Shown here: positions 8,252 to 19,900 of the stretch, in pieces
Layout of the letters: each line of letters opens with the position of its first letter
Position numbering within the stretch: position 1 is the stretch's first letter
Source of the DNA: Thraustochytrium sp. TN22
Taxonomy: Eukaryota > Sar > Bigyra > Thraustochytrida > Thraustochytriidae
Direction of reading: 5' to 3'
Assembly: GCA_013306675.1 (NCBI GenBank)
Contig: JABLUY010000092.1
Span: 61,924-125,923, forward strand
Length of the DNA: 64,000 bases
The notes under the pieces: generated by a model
The model's input: the letters and a program-made list of their open reading frames with translations, nothing else
The model's database searches: none
Told to the model about the DNA's origin: nothing
Translations under genes and position numbers: made by a program

Positions 8252-10267
8252 GGTGGCGCCGCGCGCGGCCTTGTGCATGGGCCGCTGCACCATCATTTCG
8301 AGTCTGCTGCTCAGCTCTCCCTTGGCTCGTGCATTTGCTGCAGTGCGCTGGCTGATCGGCGTCCGGGGTCGTGCGCCCTCGTACCGTATCGTTGGGGCAC
8401 TTGCTGGCGGCGGAGCAAGCCAGTGATCGCCATCGCCAGCGGTCAGCTGGGTGCTGGATGGCCGGTGACGAGGAGGGCCCTCTGTGCCGCGACTCGCCAT
8501 CAGAAAGTAACCGTGCGCCGCCGCGGCGCTTCGAGTTGGTGGTGAAGGCCGCAGTTCGTCGCCAAGGGCGTCCTTCGGTGAACCAGCGTGGCGTGCGGGC
8601 GCGTGCGGCGCCGGCCGGGTTGGCGGCGCTACCTGGCTGGCGGCGCGCGCAACGCCGCGTGGTACCTGGTAAGTTAGCGAAAGAGCTTCTGAAGCTGGGG
8701 AGTAGCCAGTCCGGGACCGGGCCACCAAACCAGGAGCGAGCGAGCAAGAATGCTAAGCAAGCGAGCGGCACAATCAGAAGCAAGTGAGCAAGTGGGTCAA
8801 TGCGAGCAGTAAGCCGATGTACCTGATGGCAGAGCGACATGCAAAGCTGTCGTCGGTTTCCCTGTGAGAATTGGAGCAAGCTTGCAACTCCAGGCAGTGC
8901 CTAAACCGGCCCAGGCCTCAGAGGCTTCAAGTCCCGCAAGTCCGCGCAAGTCCCGCAACTTGAAGACACGTTGCGTGGCGCAGCAATCAGTCGCGGCGCA
9001 GCGCCGATGGCCGCCGTCGCCCGCTGGCACTCCTCAGGCTAGTACCACCGTGCTGTACCGGGGTACCCACCATAGCGGTACCCTACCATGGTACCCTGGC
9101 CCACCCAGGTACGCGCATGGCTGGGCCGGCTTGGATGGGCCCGTGAGCTGCCCCGCGGCGCGCCTGGAATTATCGACCTCTGGTGCACCACGCGTGCTGC
9201 GGCGCGGGATCAGCGGCGCCTTGAGCACCTCGCGGCTGTCTTCGGCTTCACAAGACGTGCGCGAGTTGAGCCCTGCAGCGGCGACGGCGGCAACGACGGC
9301 GAACCTTCGCAGCGACTCGAAGTCGCCGCAGACAAATCCCGCGCCAATCAAGAGCGAGCCGCCCGCGCGTGAGACGACGCCAAGCTTCTGTTTGCCGTAC
9401 CACGATGTTGTCGACCATACGAGAAACTCAACCTTGCTGATCAACGCCTCAGAAGCTACGGACCTCGCCACCGTCAAGAACTGCTTCGGCGAGTCGGTAA
9501 CCTCGTTGACAACTTGAGATTCGTCCCCGTCCAGCGCCTTCGTGCTGGCTTCGCGCACAACGAAGACATCAAGCCCCGATATAAATGGTGATCACGGTTT
9601 ACCTTCTCGCCAATTCGCCGGCGACAAGAAGAGGTCATGCGGCCGGGTCAGACTACGATTCGTGCGGGCCAGGCTGGTGGCAGTTGGCATCGCGAGCCAA
9701 GCGGGCGTCGCCACCCTGGCTCGTGGCCGCACGGGTCAGGTGCAGCAGCACTTGTCGGTGGCCGCCAGTGGCACCTGGCACTGGCAGGCTGCAGATGAGA
9801 GCTTGGAGCATCTTCCCAGGCGTGCTCAGAGCCAAGGGTTGGCTGGGGCGGGCGGTGCGTGGAGGTTCTGTCACGACCGAGCACGCAAATTCACCGCGAC
9901 AGACTCGGCCTTGCCGGTCCCTCCCAGCCTCGTAGTTGACTTTACTGTTAGCGGCCCGGAGGGGGGTGCTGTGCGCGCTGATCCTAGGCTGCAAGCCACT
10001 CGGGCGTGGCGGACGCCGTCGTCGAACCGTGGCGGCGAGACTTGCACAAGACTGCGCCCCCTGCCCGCCCGGGTGCTAGCAGAAGTCCGCCGTGCCAGCA
10101 GCTTGCGCTACCTTGACCGGCGCTCCTAACGTGGGTAAGAGCATTCGACGACAAAACGAAGTTGTCAAGGCAAGTCCGCGCTATTTGTTCGTGGAACGTA
10201 CGTTATAGGTCAATGATTCTTCAGGGGTACAACGAGTCGTGGAGGTCGTCAGGCCCAGCTCGCCTGG
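8252..10267. other. Gene-poor 2-kb stretch
   Basis: No gene I can support. A minus-strand open frame at 9034-9558 has fairly protein-like composition but lacks any ATG. A GTAC/GGTACC-rich cluster lies at 9041-9112 and a TATAAA-like word near 9578. Confidence 0.5.
9041..9112. repeat. Cluster of GGTACC / GTACC words in both orientations
   Basis: Within about 70 bp, GTAC occurs six times, mostly as GGTACC-type palindromes (GGGTACCC, GCGGTACCCT, CATGGTACCC). A related patch (ACCATGGTGGTACCGG) lies at about 2805-2820. Function unknown; it may be the remnant of a small repeat family. Confidence 0.5.
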
Positions 10268-11182
10268 TCAACAGTGCAGGCGCTTCAAGTGGGCCTCGGC
10301 GAAGTCCTCGTGGCTGCGGCGCTCTCGCTTGCTGCGGCCCTCATCCTCCTCGGAGCTGGGCATGGGCAAGGTGTCGTCGAACCAGAATTTCACGAAGTCC
10401 TCCTCCCAGGTTGGCTGCGTGTCCGCGAAAATAGGCTTCGCGCAGCCATTTTGGGCAGACCAGGCGGTTGGCGTCCAAACGGTGGCGGGCGGCATAGGGA
10501 GGAATGGCTTGTAGCCTGCCACCATGTTTCGATCGAGGCTGTCGAGGATGTTGTCGGCACAGACGTCGCTAACACCGCTGTCGCTCAAGTCGCAGCGCGT
10601 CATGTAAACACGCGAATGCTCGCTCTTAAGGTCCTCCACGAGCCCAGCTGGCGAATGCTCATCATCTTCAAAGGTCACTTTGACGCGCTCGATGACTGTG
10701 GTCTGGATGGAGGCGTCTTGCGCCATGATGTCCTCAATGCAACTGTTGAGCTGCGCCTTGTCGTCATGAATGCCAATCGCAGCGGCGTTGTAGGCGGCTG
10801 CGGCCTCGAGATCCGAGCTGAAGTAGCCAAGGTGACGGCTGCTCTTGCCCTGCTTGATGCGGCCTCGCCAGCGCTGGGTGCAGGCGTGGAAGCTGACGCC
10901 GCGAAATGGGCTGAAGAGGCGCCTGACCGGCCCCGTGCGCGTCGCGGCCCTGGCGCTGGCAGGCGAGCCGCCGCCAAGCACCACCTCCTCCACGATGCCG
11001 CCGCCGGGGAGCTCGTGCCTCAGCCGCACGATCACCACCTCGTGCGTGGCCATGAGCTCGTCCTTGAGCACGGCCTGGAGCCTCGCGCTCACTGAGACGG
11101 CCCTCTTGGCCGCCACAGCCCGCTTGCGCTGCTTGGATCGCGCCATGTTGTGCTGCTTCGGCGTCTCCACCAGCGGCGTCAT
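10268..11182 (-). CDS. AP2/ERF-domain protein, probable transcription factor
   Basis: The protein is 304 aa from the ATG at 11182. One AP2/ERF domain spans about residues 91-146, with the DNA-contacting strands and helix recognisable: FRGVSFHACTQRWRGRIKQG, RHLGYFSS, and EAAAAYNAAAIG. A basic, nuclear-type segment (SKQRKRAVAAKR) precedes it, and the C-terminus has acidic and aromatic patches (EEDFVKFWFDD, SSEEDEG) that could activate transcription. AP2 domains are also known outside plants, in stramenopiles, alveolates and some mobile endonucleases. No nuclease motif is present, so a regulator is the better reading. A later ATG at 11146 is also possible. The frame stays open upstream through a TCTGC pentanucleotide repeat with no further ATG, which I treat as 5' untranslated sequence. 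Confidence 0.75.
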   Translation of the reverse strand: MTPLVETPKQHNMARSKQRKRAVAAKRAVSVSARLQAVLKDELMATHEVVIVRLRHELPGGGIVEEVVLGGGSPASARAATRTGPVRRLFSPFRGVSFHACTQRWRGRIKQGKSSRHLGYFSSDLEAAAAYNAAAIGIHDDKAQLNSCIEDIMAQDASIQTTVIERVKVTFEDDEHSPAGLVEDLKSEHSRVYMTRCDLSDSGVSDVCADNILDSLDRNMVAGYKPFLPMPPATVWTPTAWSAQNGCAKPIFADTQPTWEEDFVKFWFDDTLPMPSSEEDEGRSKRERRSHEDFAEAHLKRLHC

Positions 11183-13954
11183 GGCGAGCTCAAGCTCTGC
11201 CGGCGCGTCTCGGGACGATATTTCTGCTCTGCTCTGCTCTGCTCTGCTCTGCTCTGCTCTGCCTCTGCGCTCCAAGGGAGGGAGCGGGGCGGGAGCGCAG
11301 ACGGCCGGCCGGCCTCGGTTGCGAGTGCACCAACGAGGCCAGCGCGACTTCTGGCGCCGCGCGGCGCAGGCTACCTCGCTCGCTCGCTCGCTCGCCCGCG
11401 CCAGCCGCGCGCGCAGGCTGGCAAGCTAGAGTTTTGCTGCCCCTGCCAGCTCAAGCGGGCTCTTGCACGCAAGCAAGCTCTCCAGCTAGCTTGCAGAGCG
11501 ACAAGCAGCACGCGCAGACCGCCCGCCCGTCTACAGGGCCTCGTTTGCACCGGCGGCGGTCCGCGCCTCGGGACATGCCGCAGCCGTCCCACTACCGCAG
11601 CCAGCGGGCACTGCGTGCGCGCGCCCCCGCAGTGGCCTCCGCAAGCCTCCGCAGCGGCGCAGCACCACTGCAAGCTCCTCAGGCTCGTGCCGCGCCGAGA
11701 GCCAAGTCGCCCAAGCCGGGTCGAGCACTGGCACGCAAAGCACCGCGGGCCGCGGCGCCGCGGGCTGCGCCGCCCGGGCGCCTGCGGATGAACCGCCCAA
11801 GCGAGATCGATGCTGGTGGCACGGTGAGCGAGCGTTCACCTCAACGCTTGGGCCGCTCGGCCCCTCGCCATCAAGGAGCGAGTTCGAGCCGGCTCACGGC
11901 ATCGCCGCAACCAATGCGCCCGAGGGCGTCACGGCGGCGAGCCGCCTGGCCGCTGCCGCAGCCGCGGTTGGCAGCCGGGCGGCCCCGGTGGCTCCGAGTC
12001 CGGCGGCCGCGGCGGCCGCGCGCCAGGCCGTTCTCAAGACCTGCCGGGCCTGCGCTCTGCCACGCGTCGCGTCGTGCTGTGCGCGACGCGCGAGCGGGCG
12101 AAGCCAGGTGGACCATCGCTTAGGCCCAGGCGGCGCCCGAGGCTGCTTGAGGAACCTTCAGCCCGCCGCCTTCCGGCGCCTTCCGAGTGGCCGGCTCAGG
12201 GCGCGGGCCCGCCGGGCCGTTCGATCGCTCGCTTGCGCGAGACTGCCAGCACCATCCAACTTGAAGTTGGCTGGCTGACGTAAACGGCCGGCCAGCGGCG
12301 GAAAGTCGTTACCCTAGCCGCGCGGCTGAGGCTGAGGCTGCGCTGCGCTCCGAGTCAGAGTTTTAGAGTCGTGTGCGGCGTCGCGTCGCCACCACCGCGC
12401 GCGCCGCTGCCAGTGGGCCGCCAAGACTGCATCGCGAAGCGGAACCCACGGTCAATCCGCAGTCACGCGTCCGGCCGCAGTCCGCGCGTGGGCGGGCAGA
12501 AGGCTGACTGAGCCTGACTCATAGCGCTTGACGAAACTCGCCACGGGTGGTGCGGCGCGCAGGGCCAGCAGAGGGCGCCTGCCTTCCGAGTCCTGCTTGC
12601 AGTGCGCCTGCTTGCCTGCCGGCCGTTCGCGCGCCGCGCCAGGTTCCCTCGCTCGCCGCCATCGCCAGTCGCCCGTCCGCAGCGCGAGAGGGAACCCAGA
12701 CTGGGATTTGGAGGCGCTTGGAGGCGCTTGGAGGCGCTCGAAGCGCGGCTGTGCTGGCGGCCAGAGGTGCTGCAGGCGGTCGTGTTCAAGTTGTCCCGGC
12801 GGTTCCTACGAGTCTGTGCTCAGGCTCGCCTGCTAAGCGGCGCGGACGTGCGGCGCGAACCTGCCTGTGACAATGAAGCAGCCTGCAGTGGCTTGAAGCA
12901 GCCTGGCTCGCCCACAGCGCGCCCGAAGGTGGTGTGGAAGTGCGGGGCCCGCAGCAGCAGCACGCGGCGCGGCCATGGCGACGGGCCGCAGCGAGTCCAG
13001 GCTCGCGACGGGCCGGCAGCCTGCCCGTGGAGCTTGCAGCCTGTGCTTGCGTGGGCATGCCCGTCGGGCTGTCGCGCGTGCCAGGGGAAGCTGGCTGGCC
13101 CTGCCAGCGCCAGCCCTGCGCGTCGTGCACTGCAAAACTCCGCAAAACTCCGCAGGGGGCGGCGAGTTGGCTGGCTGATGAGAGGATGAGGTAGAGATTC
13201 GCGAGCTCTATTCGTGGTCGCCACACCTATTCGCCAAGCCAAGGCGGCCAGCGGCTGGCGGACGAAATGACGCCCTTGGAGCAATCTCAAACTGAGGCTG
13301 GTCTTGGCAAATTTGGCCAAGCTAACTTAAAAGTCAGTAGCTTCAAGAGTAGAAGCTAACTAGGTCAGCTACCGAAGGAGAGTTTGGGCGCGGTGCTTGC
13401 CGTCGGCCTTCCGCCGCGCAGCCGCCCTTAGCCTGGCCGCCAGCGCCAAGATGGCTTTGGTCGGACATTGGTAGGCAGGGTAGCTACGGCTGCTACGCTG
13501 CTCCGCTGCAACACTGCTACAGCAGGCAGTGCAACAAGCAGTTGCGAGCCGCCCAGGCCAGGCACGCGGTGTGGGTGTACCCGCATCGCCCACAGCGGAG
13601 CAGAGTGTGCCGCACACCACCGGTGCACTCGCGCTCTCACGTCAGTGCGCCTGCGCAGCGCGAGCAAAAGTAAGGGGAAGGCTCCTTCGCGGCTCTCCTC
13701 AGAGTCACACCGATCAAGGCGATCCCGTGAGAGGTTGCAACTTGCCGAAGTGCGACTCGAACGAGACTTTCCATCGCAAGCAGTGGCAGAGGCGCGTCAC
13801 GGCGCAGCAGGGCAGTGGGCAGATCCGAGCTCCGCGTCGGAAGTCCCGATGATTTTATCGCGGTGCTCGCCGCTTGACTTGCCCAGTGCTTCACATCAGC
13901 TAGCTCACATGTGATTTCGCTTTCACTGCAGAACTTCTTTTTCTCTCATGTTCA
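11183..13954. other. Long gene-poor stretch (2.8 kb)
   Basis: I find no gene here. Open frames on both strands are Ala/Arg/Pro/Ser-rich and look like chance frames in GC-rich DNA. It holds a TCTGC repeat at 11223-11262, three copies of a GAGGCGCTTG unit at about 12711-12740, short repeated words such as TGAAGCAGCCTG near 12890, and an AGCTAGCT run at 13898-13905. It separates the AP2 gene promoter from the 3' end of the channel gene. Confidence 0.5.
11223..11262. repeat. (TCTGC)8 pentanucleotide repeat
   Basis: Eight perfect TCTGC units about 40 bp upstream of the AP2 gene start. Being 5 bp long, each unit gained or lost would shift any frame reading through it, which supports its being untranslated. 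Confidence 0.95.
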
Positions 13955-16900
13955 TCAGGTCAGATCTTCTTCTTCGGCCGCAGCGGCGTCTCTCGACGCA
14001 AGCTCGATGAGCTCGAGTTCGCTGCCGCCTTCAATGGGCCCATCGTCCTCATCTACGCGCCGCTCACGTTCGGTCCGTCCGGGGTCCTCTTGATCATCCG
14101 AGTCCTTGTTCGCAGCGCAGCGCTCCTTCTCAGCCTTGCATTTGTTGCGCACTAAGTCGGCAAACTCAGCGCTTGCAAAGAAGCGAGGCTTGACGACGAG
14201 CTCGAGGCGGCGCAGAACATCACGGGCATGCTGCGCGAAGAGGTCCGCAGGAGGGTCGTTGCCCTGCAGACGGGCCCGGATGGCCTCCGCGAAGGGCATC
14301 AGCTCGTCGAGCGGCATGGAACGGCCACCGTCAAATCCGAGCAGCGCCCTGTACTCCTCCTCTCTGTAACGCCGCTCCTCCTCGTGATCGGAATCGTCAT
14401 CATTCAGATTGAAGTGAATCCGTAGGATGCAGAGCGCGGCAGCACGAGAGGGCTGGCGTTCAAAAATGTCTGCGGCACGCCAAAAGGCCAGGTCCGCCAG
14501 AAAGGCGCCATCCTTGCGGTCGCGAAGGTACACGTGCACAGCAGCCGCGCCGTCGGGATCGCGGAGCAGGTCGCAAAAGTCCTGGTAAACGCCGCCGCCT
14601 ACGTGTGAGGAGAACTGTGCCAACACGCGGTACTGGCCCACCTCCAGGACAAAGACCTCGCAGTGCGAGACGCAAACGGCCGCGTCGATGCCACTCGCAC
14701 GGCACACGAGGCCCCGTCGAATAGTCTTGGTTGCGCCACCCGCACGCACGCAGACGCTGCCGCCCACAAGAATGTACAGGCCGTCCGGGTCGTTCGTCGC
14801 TGGCACGTAGCGCTGCCACCCCACGTTTGCAGTGCTAGCGAGCTGCAGCGACTGCGTTGGGTCGCCCAGGTTCGCGCGCCGGATGTCGTCCAGTGTGGCT
14901 ATCTCCGGGCGCACGCGTGAGTGCCGCCGCTGCCTCGACTTGGTGTACACGGCCGATCCCGCGCCGCTTGTGTACACGGCCGATCCAGCGCCATCACCGC
15001 CACCGCCACCAGCGCCAGCGCCGTTGCCCGCCCGCCGCAACTTGTAGCTGTCGTAGCCTGCAGAGGCGTTGCTGCTCGCACTGCTGTTCCTCCGCCGCCG
15101 CTTCCCGGACGACGCATTGTTCGTTGCTGCCTCAAGGTCAGGCACGAGCTCGTGGCCGGCCGCGAGCACCACCGGCGACAACATGAGCGCCATAGTTTGC
15201 ACGAGCCCGAGCGAGAATCCAGTGAACATGGGATGCGACCCCAGCTGCGGCACGGCGCGCAGAGCAACGTGCGCCGTAATCTGCGCTCTCAGGTACGCCG
15301 GGAGAGTGACCTCGTCCATGAGCGCCGCCTCGTCCACGCCATCCATGAGCGAGGCTTGGTGGTCTACAAAGTCCAGCACCTCCAAGCGGGTGGCGCGGTC
15401 CAACCGGTGCGACTGCATGTACCGCTGCAGCGCCACGCGACGCCGCCAGGCTTCGGCGCGCTTAGAAGCCTGGCTCGTCAGCATGTTGCACACCGTCGCC
15501 GTCACGCCTGCGTCGCACACAAAGGTGCCCACGATGATGCAGGCAATCGCGAACAACGGCGCGTCCACCGCCACGTTTCCAAAGCCCACCGTTGTCATTG
15601 TGTACAGCGCCCAGTACATGCACATCGCGTACGCCTCCGCTGGCGCGAAATCTGCCGCCAGGCCGCCCACGAAGCTATTGCCGACCAGGATCTTTATGCA
15701 CGCCATCATGTGCGCCGCTAAAAGAAGCCAGAAGGCCATGCGCATGAGTTGCCGCGTACCGGAGCCCAGCACCACGCCGCGCTCCTGCGCGAACGCCTGC
15801 GCTGAGGCCTCCAGCGCGTGCAGTCGCGCCGCAGCGAGCACAAGCCGCGGCAGACGCCCTACCGCAACAGCAGCATCGAACCCGACGACCCCAGCGAGGC
15901 CGCCCAGGCCGCCTGCACGCACGACATAGTCCAAGGGCAGCAGCGCCACCACATAGAGCCACAGCGCGTGCCAAAGGAAGTGTACGCGGACCTCGCTACG
16001 CCGCCACAGCACTCCGATGCTGCCCTCAGCGGCACCGCTGGCGCCCTCATCGCCGCCACCGCCGCCGCCACCGCCGCCGCCGCCAGCACCGCCGCCGCCT
16101 GCCCCGCTTGCAAGGCGCAAGGCATGGACGGTGGAGCTTGCGAAGATCGAGGCGCGCAGAACCGCGTCCACCACGCACGTGAGGTCCGTGGCCACATCCA
16201 GCGCCCCATACGAGCGAAAGGCGCCCGCTAGACTCACAGGCGACGCCACAGAGATTCGCAGAAACGACGCACGGTACGGCACTGCCAGCACGTTGTAGAG
16301 GAGCGCGCTGAAGATGGCCAGGTTCCAGGCGCGCCGCGCCGCATGATCCGGCGCCAGCAAGCGCTCGCCACTGCGCACGAGCTCCCAGACGGACTGCTTG
16401 CGCTCCTCCACCTGCATGAGCTTGTTGACCTTGCTGCGGCCCAGGTTGCGCGTAAAGGCCTCCAGCGAGCCGCGCTTACGCACCTCCGCCTCCAGACGTA
16501 CCACGTCCTCGCGGAAGCGCGCTGCCAGTTGCGGCCGCGCCGCGAGCCAGTGGTCCAGGTCCATGCGGTGCAAAACGAGAAGGTCCGTGCGCTCGCGCGT
16601 TTGCGCCACGCATTCCGTTGGCTCGTTGTAGAACAACTGCAGCTCCGCAAAGCTGTCACCGCTCGCGAATGAGGTGCACACCTGCCACGACGCTGTCGTG
16701 ACCAACTCTACGCGCCCCGTGCTCACAAAGTACGCCTTGCAGATCAGCTGACCTTCCACGAAGATGACGCTATCCTCCAGCACGGTCTCCGGACGCAGCA
16801 AATCCAGCAGCGCCTCGAGTTCGCCCCACGCTCCGAAAAGAGGGAAGTTGCGCAGCGCACGGGCTCCTGCCGCATCCGCGCGGAGGAGTCGTCGAAGCGG

Positions 16901-19900
16901 GAGCGGAAGCCTCGCCTGCAGCCAGGCCTCCTCGACGCCGCGCTGTCGCACCCACAGCGCGTGCTGGTAGCTGGAAATGCGCTGCATCAGCGCGCGCGGC
17001 AGCCGCCGACGCTTCATGTACACGCCCAGCGCATCCAGCTTACGCTGGAACAGAATGGAGCTGATGTCTGAGTGCGCAATGATCTCTTCCAGGTTGTTGA
17101 GCACCAGAGCGTAGAGCAGCCCGCCGCCAAGCACCACCAGCATACAATACGCAATTTCCGCGCTGCGCACTGGCACGTAGTCGCCAAAGCCAGCCGTTGA
17201 CAGCGTCGTCACCGCCCAATACACGCTGCGCACGTACGCCTCACTACGTGGCAGCCAGACGCTCTCGTCGCCGTCTTCTTGCTGCTCGAGAAGAGCCTCG
17301 CCCGGCGACGCCGTCGCCCACGAGGCCCCACCGTCCCGAAGCCGCGCAAGTCCAAGGAATAGGCAGCCGCTCACGTGCGCGCTCCCGAGGATGAGGAGCA
17401 CCAGCATCACCAGCACGACAGCGTTCTGGTGACGCTTGCCCACCGCGCCGCTCACCGCTGTCGACCACCGCGGGATGCGATAGGTGGCCACCAGCGTGTT
17501 AAATCGCAGCACCGCGTACGCTTGCACCGGGAATGTGTTTCGCCCCAAGGCCGCGCCCAGGACCGTGCCAATTGGCACACTCGCCACCACGTCCCTGAGG
17601 GCGTCGCCACCCCTGTACAGGCGCGAGATTGCCGCTCGCCGCCCCACAACCGCCCCATTCGCGCCCACCACGGCCAGCACGCGGTCTCGCACCACCAGAT
17701 TGGCCAGAGCCAAGACGTCGACGGCCACATCACATGCCGAAGCCGCCCCGCCCTGCGCGGAGACGGGTCCCACACCAACTCCTGCTCGGTACGTGTTCGC
17801 GATCAAGTTGTACACCACCACGGCGCACAAGACCGCCTCCCACGCCACGTGCAGACGCGATCCGGGCAGAACCACCCCGCGGTCCACGGCGACCCCGTTC
17901 ACCTGGGTCGTGGACATCATGAACTTGTTCAGCTTGGCGTTGTTCAGGTTCTTTGCCACCGTTGCGGCGTTCTGCGTCGCTTGAAGGGCGCGCTCGCGCA
18001 CCACGCCATGCACCAAACCACGCACCTCAGAGCGAGCCTCCTCGGCGCGCACGGGGTCGTCTGGGGCGCCGCCGTCAAAGCTTTCAATGCACTGCGCCAG
18101 CGCCGCCCCGCTCAGAGTCCACACCTCGCACATGGTCATCGCGCGGAGCTCCTGGGTCTGCAGCTCCGGCTCGAAGAGCGCCACGGCCGCAAAGGTGCCC
18201 CCGCCGCGCAGCGTGCCTACCCGCTTTGCCACGCCCTCCTCAAACCCACGCATCTCTGCCTCGCCCTGCTCCAGTAAAATCATCGCGTCCGTCACGCCCC
18301 GCGAGGCGGCGTCCGCCTCGCGCTTGGCCCCGCGCGCCACGTCGTAACCGCACGTAATCAGGTATCCGGGTGGGAAGACCTCTTTGACCACCGCACGCTG
18401 CAGCAAGCGAAGGAATCCACGCGGCAGGCCGGCGAAAACACTATCCGCCCCAAAGAAGAACCGCTCGCCCAAAATCTCATCCCGAATACAGTCCTCCAAG
18501 GAAGCCGGGAAGTCGTGGCTCAGCAGTTCCTGCTCCTGCAGCCGCTCGAAGTGCTCCTCCAGATACGCCAGGTACTGCTCGCAGTCTCCAACCAGCTTGC
18601 GCGACACGTCGCGCGTGCGCAGATAGTGCCGACAGCAGTCCGCAAAGTGCTCGTGTTCGAAGGCGTCGCCCGTCGCGTTGCGCGTGATGGCAGCGGCTAA
18701 GGAGATAAGGCCGGCGTACGTCATACCTCCCAGCGCCATCACCCCAATGCTCAGCAGACGTGCTGCCGAGTTCTGCGCCACAATGTCGCCGTACCCCACC
18801 GTCGTGATGGTGATGAGCGCCCAGTAGAGCGAAATCCAGTACGCTTCGAGCGCACTCTCGTTCTCCGCGCGAGCCTCGGCGAGCCCAAGCCACGCCCACA
18901 GGCACGCATACCAGTGCAGGCTCGCCGTTACGAGCAGGACGACCTTGAGCGCCACCTGCTGCAGCGTGCTGAGCCTGCGGAAAGCCTCCGACTGGTTGCC
19001 CAGGCGCTGCACCTCGACGCCCACAAGGAGCATGAGGTAGCCCAGAGAAGACTGCCGAAGCGCCACCCAGAGGTCCGTCCTTCGCGCCGCCACGGCCGCG
19101 TACGCGCAGAGGGTGATCAGCGTCAGGGCTCCGCGCATCGCATCCTCGCGTGTCAGCAGGCTCCACAGAGTCTCCGACTTGCCTGCAGCGAGAGCGCGAG
19201 ACTTGCGCCTCTGGCGCGAGTTGCGCGACGTCACTGGCCGGTTCCACAGGAATGCCCAGCGCGCCGTGATGACCAGGTCGGCCGCGATGTACGCGTACCA
19301 CGGCACCATGGGCGCCGCTCGCGTCGACCACATAAAGCCGTCCAGCGGAGGCACCACGCACAACCATATGTACGTCACGAGCGTGAAGAGGCTCTGGAGC
19401 CGCCGCAGGCGGGCGATGCGGTGGATGATGCTGTGCATCGCACGTCGGAGCACGCTGCTTGCCGAGCTGAGCCCACCCAGAGACCGCATGGAGAGCCGGT
19501 TCGTGCTCCAGACCGTCCCGTTCATGAGGGCCACCAGCTTCGCGCGCTCCAGAAGCTCCTTGCGCCGTTCCGTCCAGCCCCGGATCGTTCCTAGCATGCC
19601 GCAGTCGCGTACGTGCGAGGACGCGGCGAGCACCTCCCTCACGCTCGCCAGGTCCACCATATCGGGCACACCAGGCCAGTACACATCCTCCGCGTCAAAC
19701 CCCTCCTCATTTTCTGGGTGCGCGTTATCGTCGGCCGCCCCACCTGCAGCATCGTGCACGCGCTGCGCAAAGTGGGCGCGTGAGAGCGTGACAAGCTTCT
19801 TGCTCAGCCGCGAGGTGGCCCGACGGATCGAGGAGGCTGACAGCGTCGACGAGGTCGACGACCGCCGCCGCACCGCCTGCTCCTCGACGGGCACCGTTAC

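Noticed and set aside
9034-9558. Minus-strand open frame of 174 codons with fairly protein-like composition and a hydrophobic segment
   Set aside because: It has no ATG anywhere (it would begin with GTG), no recognised domain and no splice evidence. It remains possible as a last exon.
11400-13900. Several plus- and minus-strand frames of 100-230 codons
   Set aside because: All are Arg/Ala/Pro/Ser-rich in every frame, as expected by chance in this base composition, with no recognisable segment.
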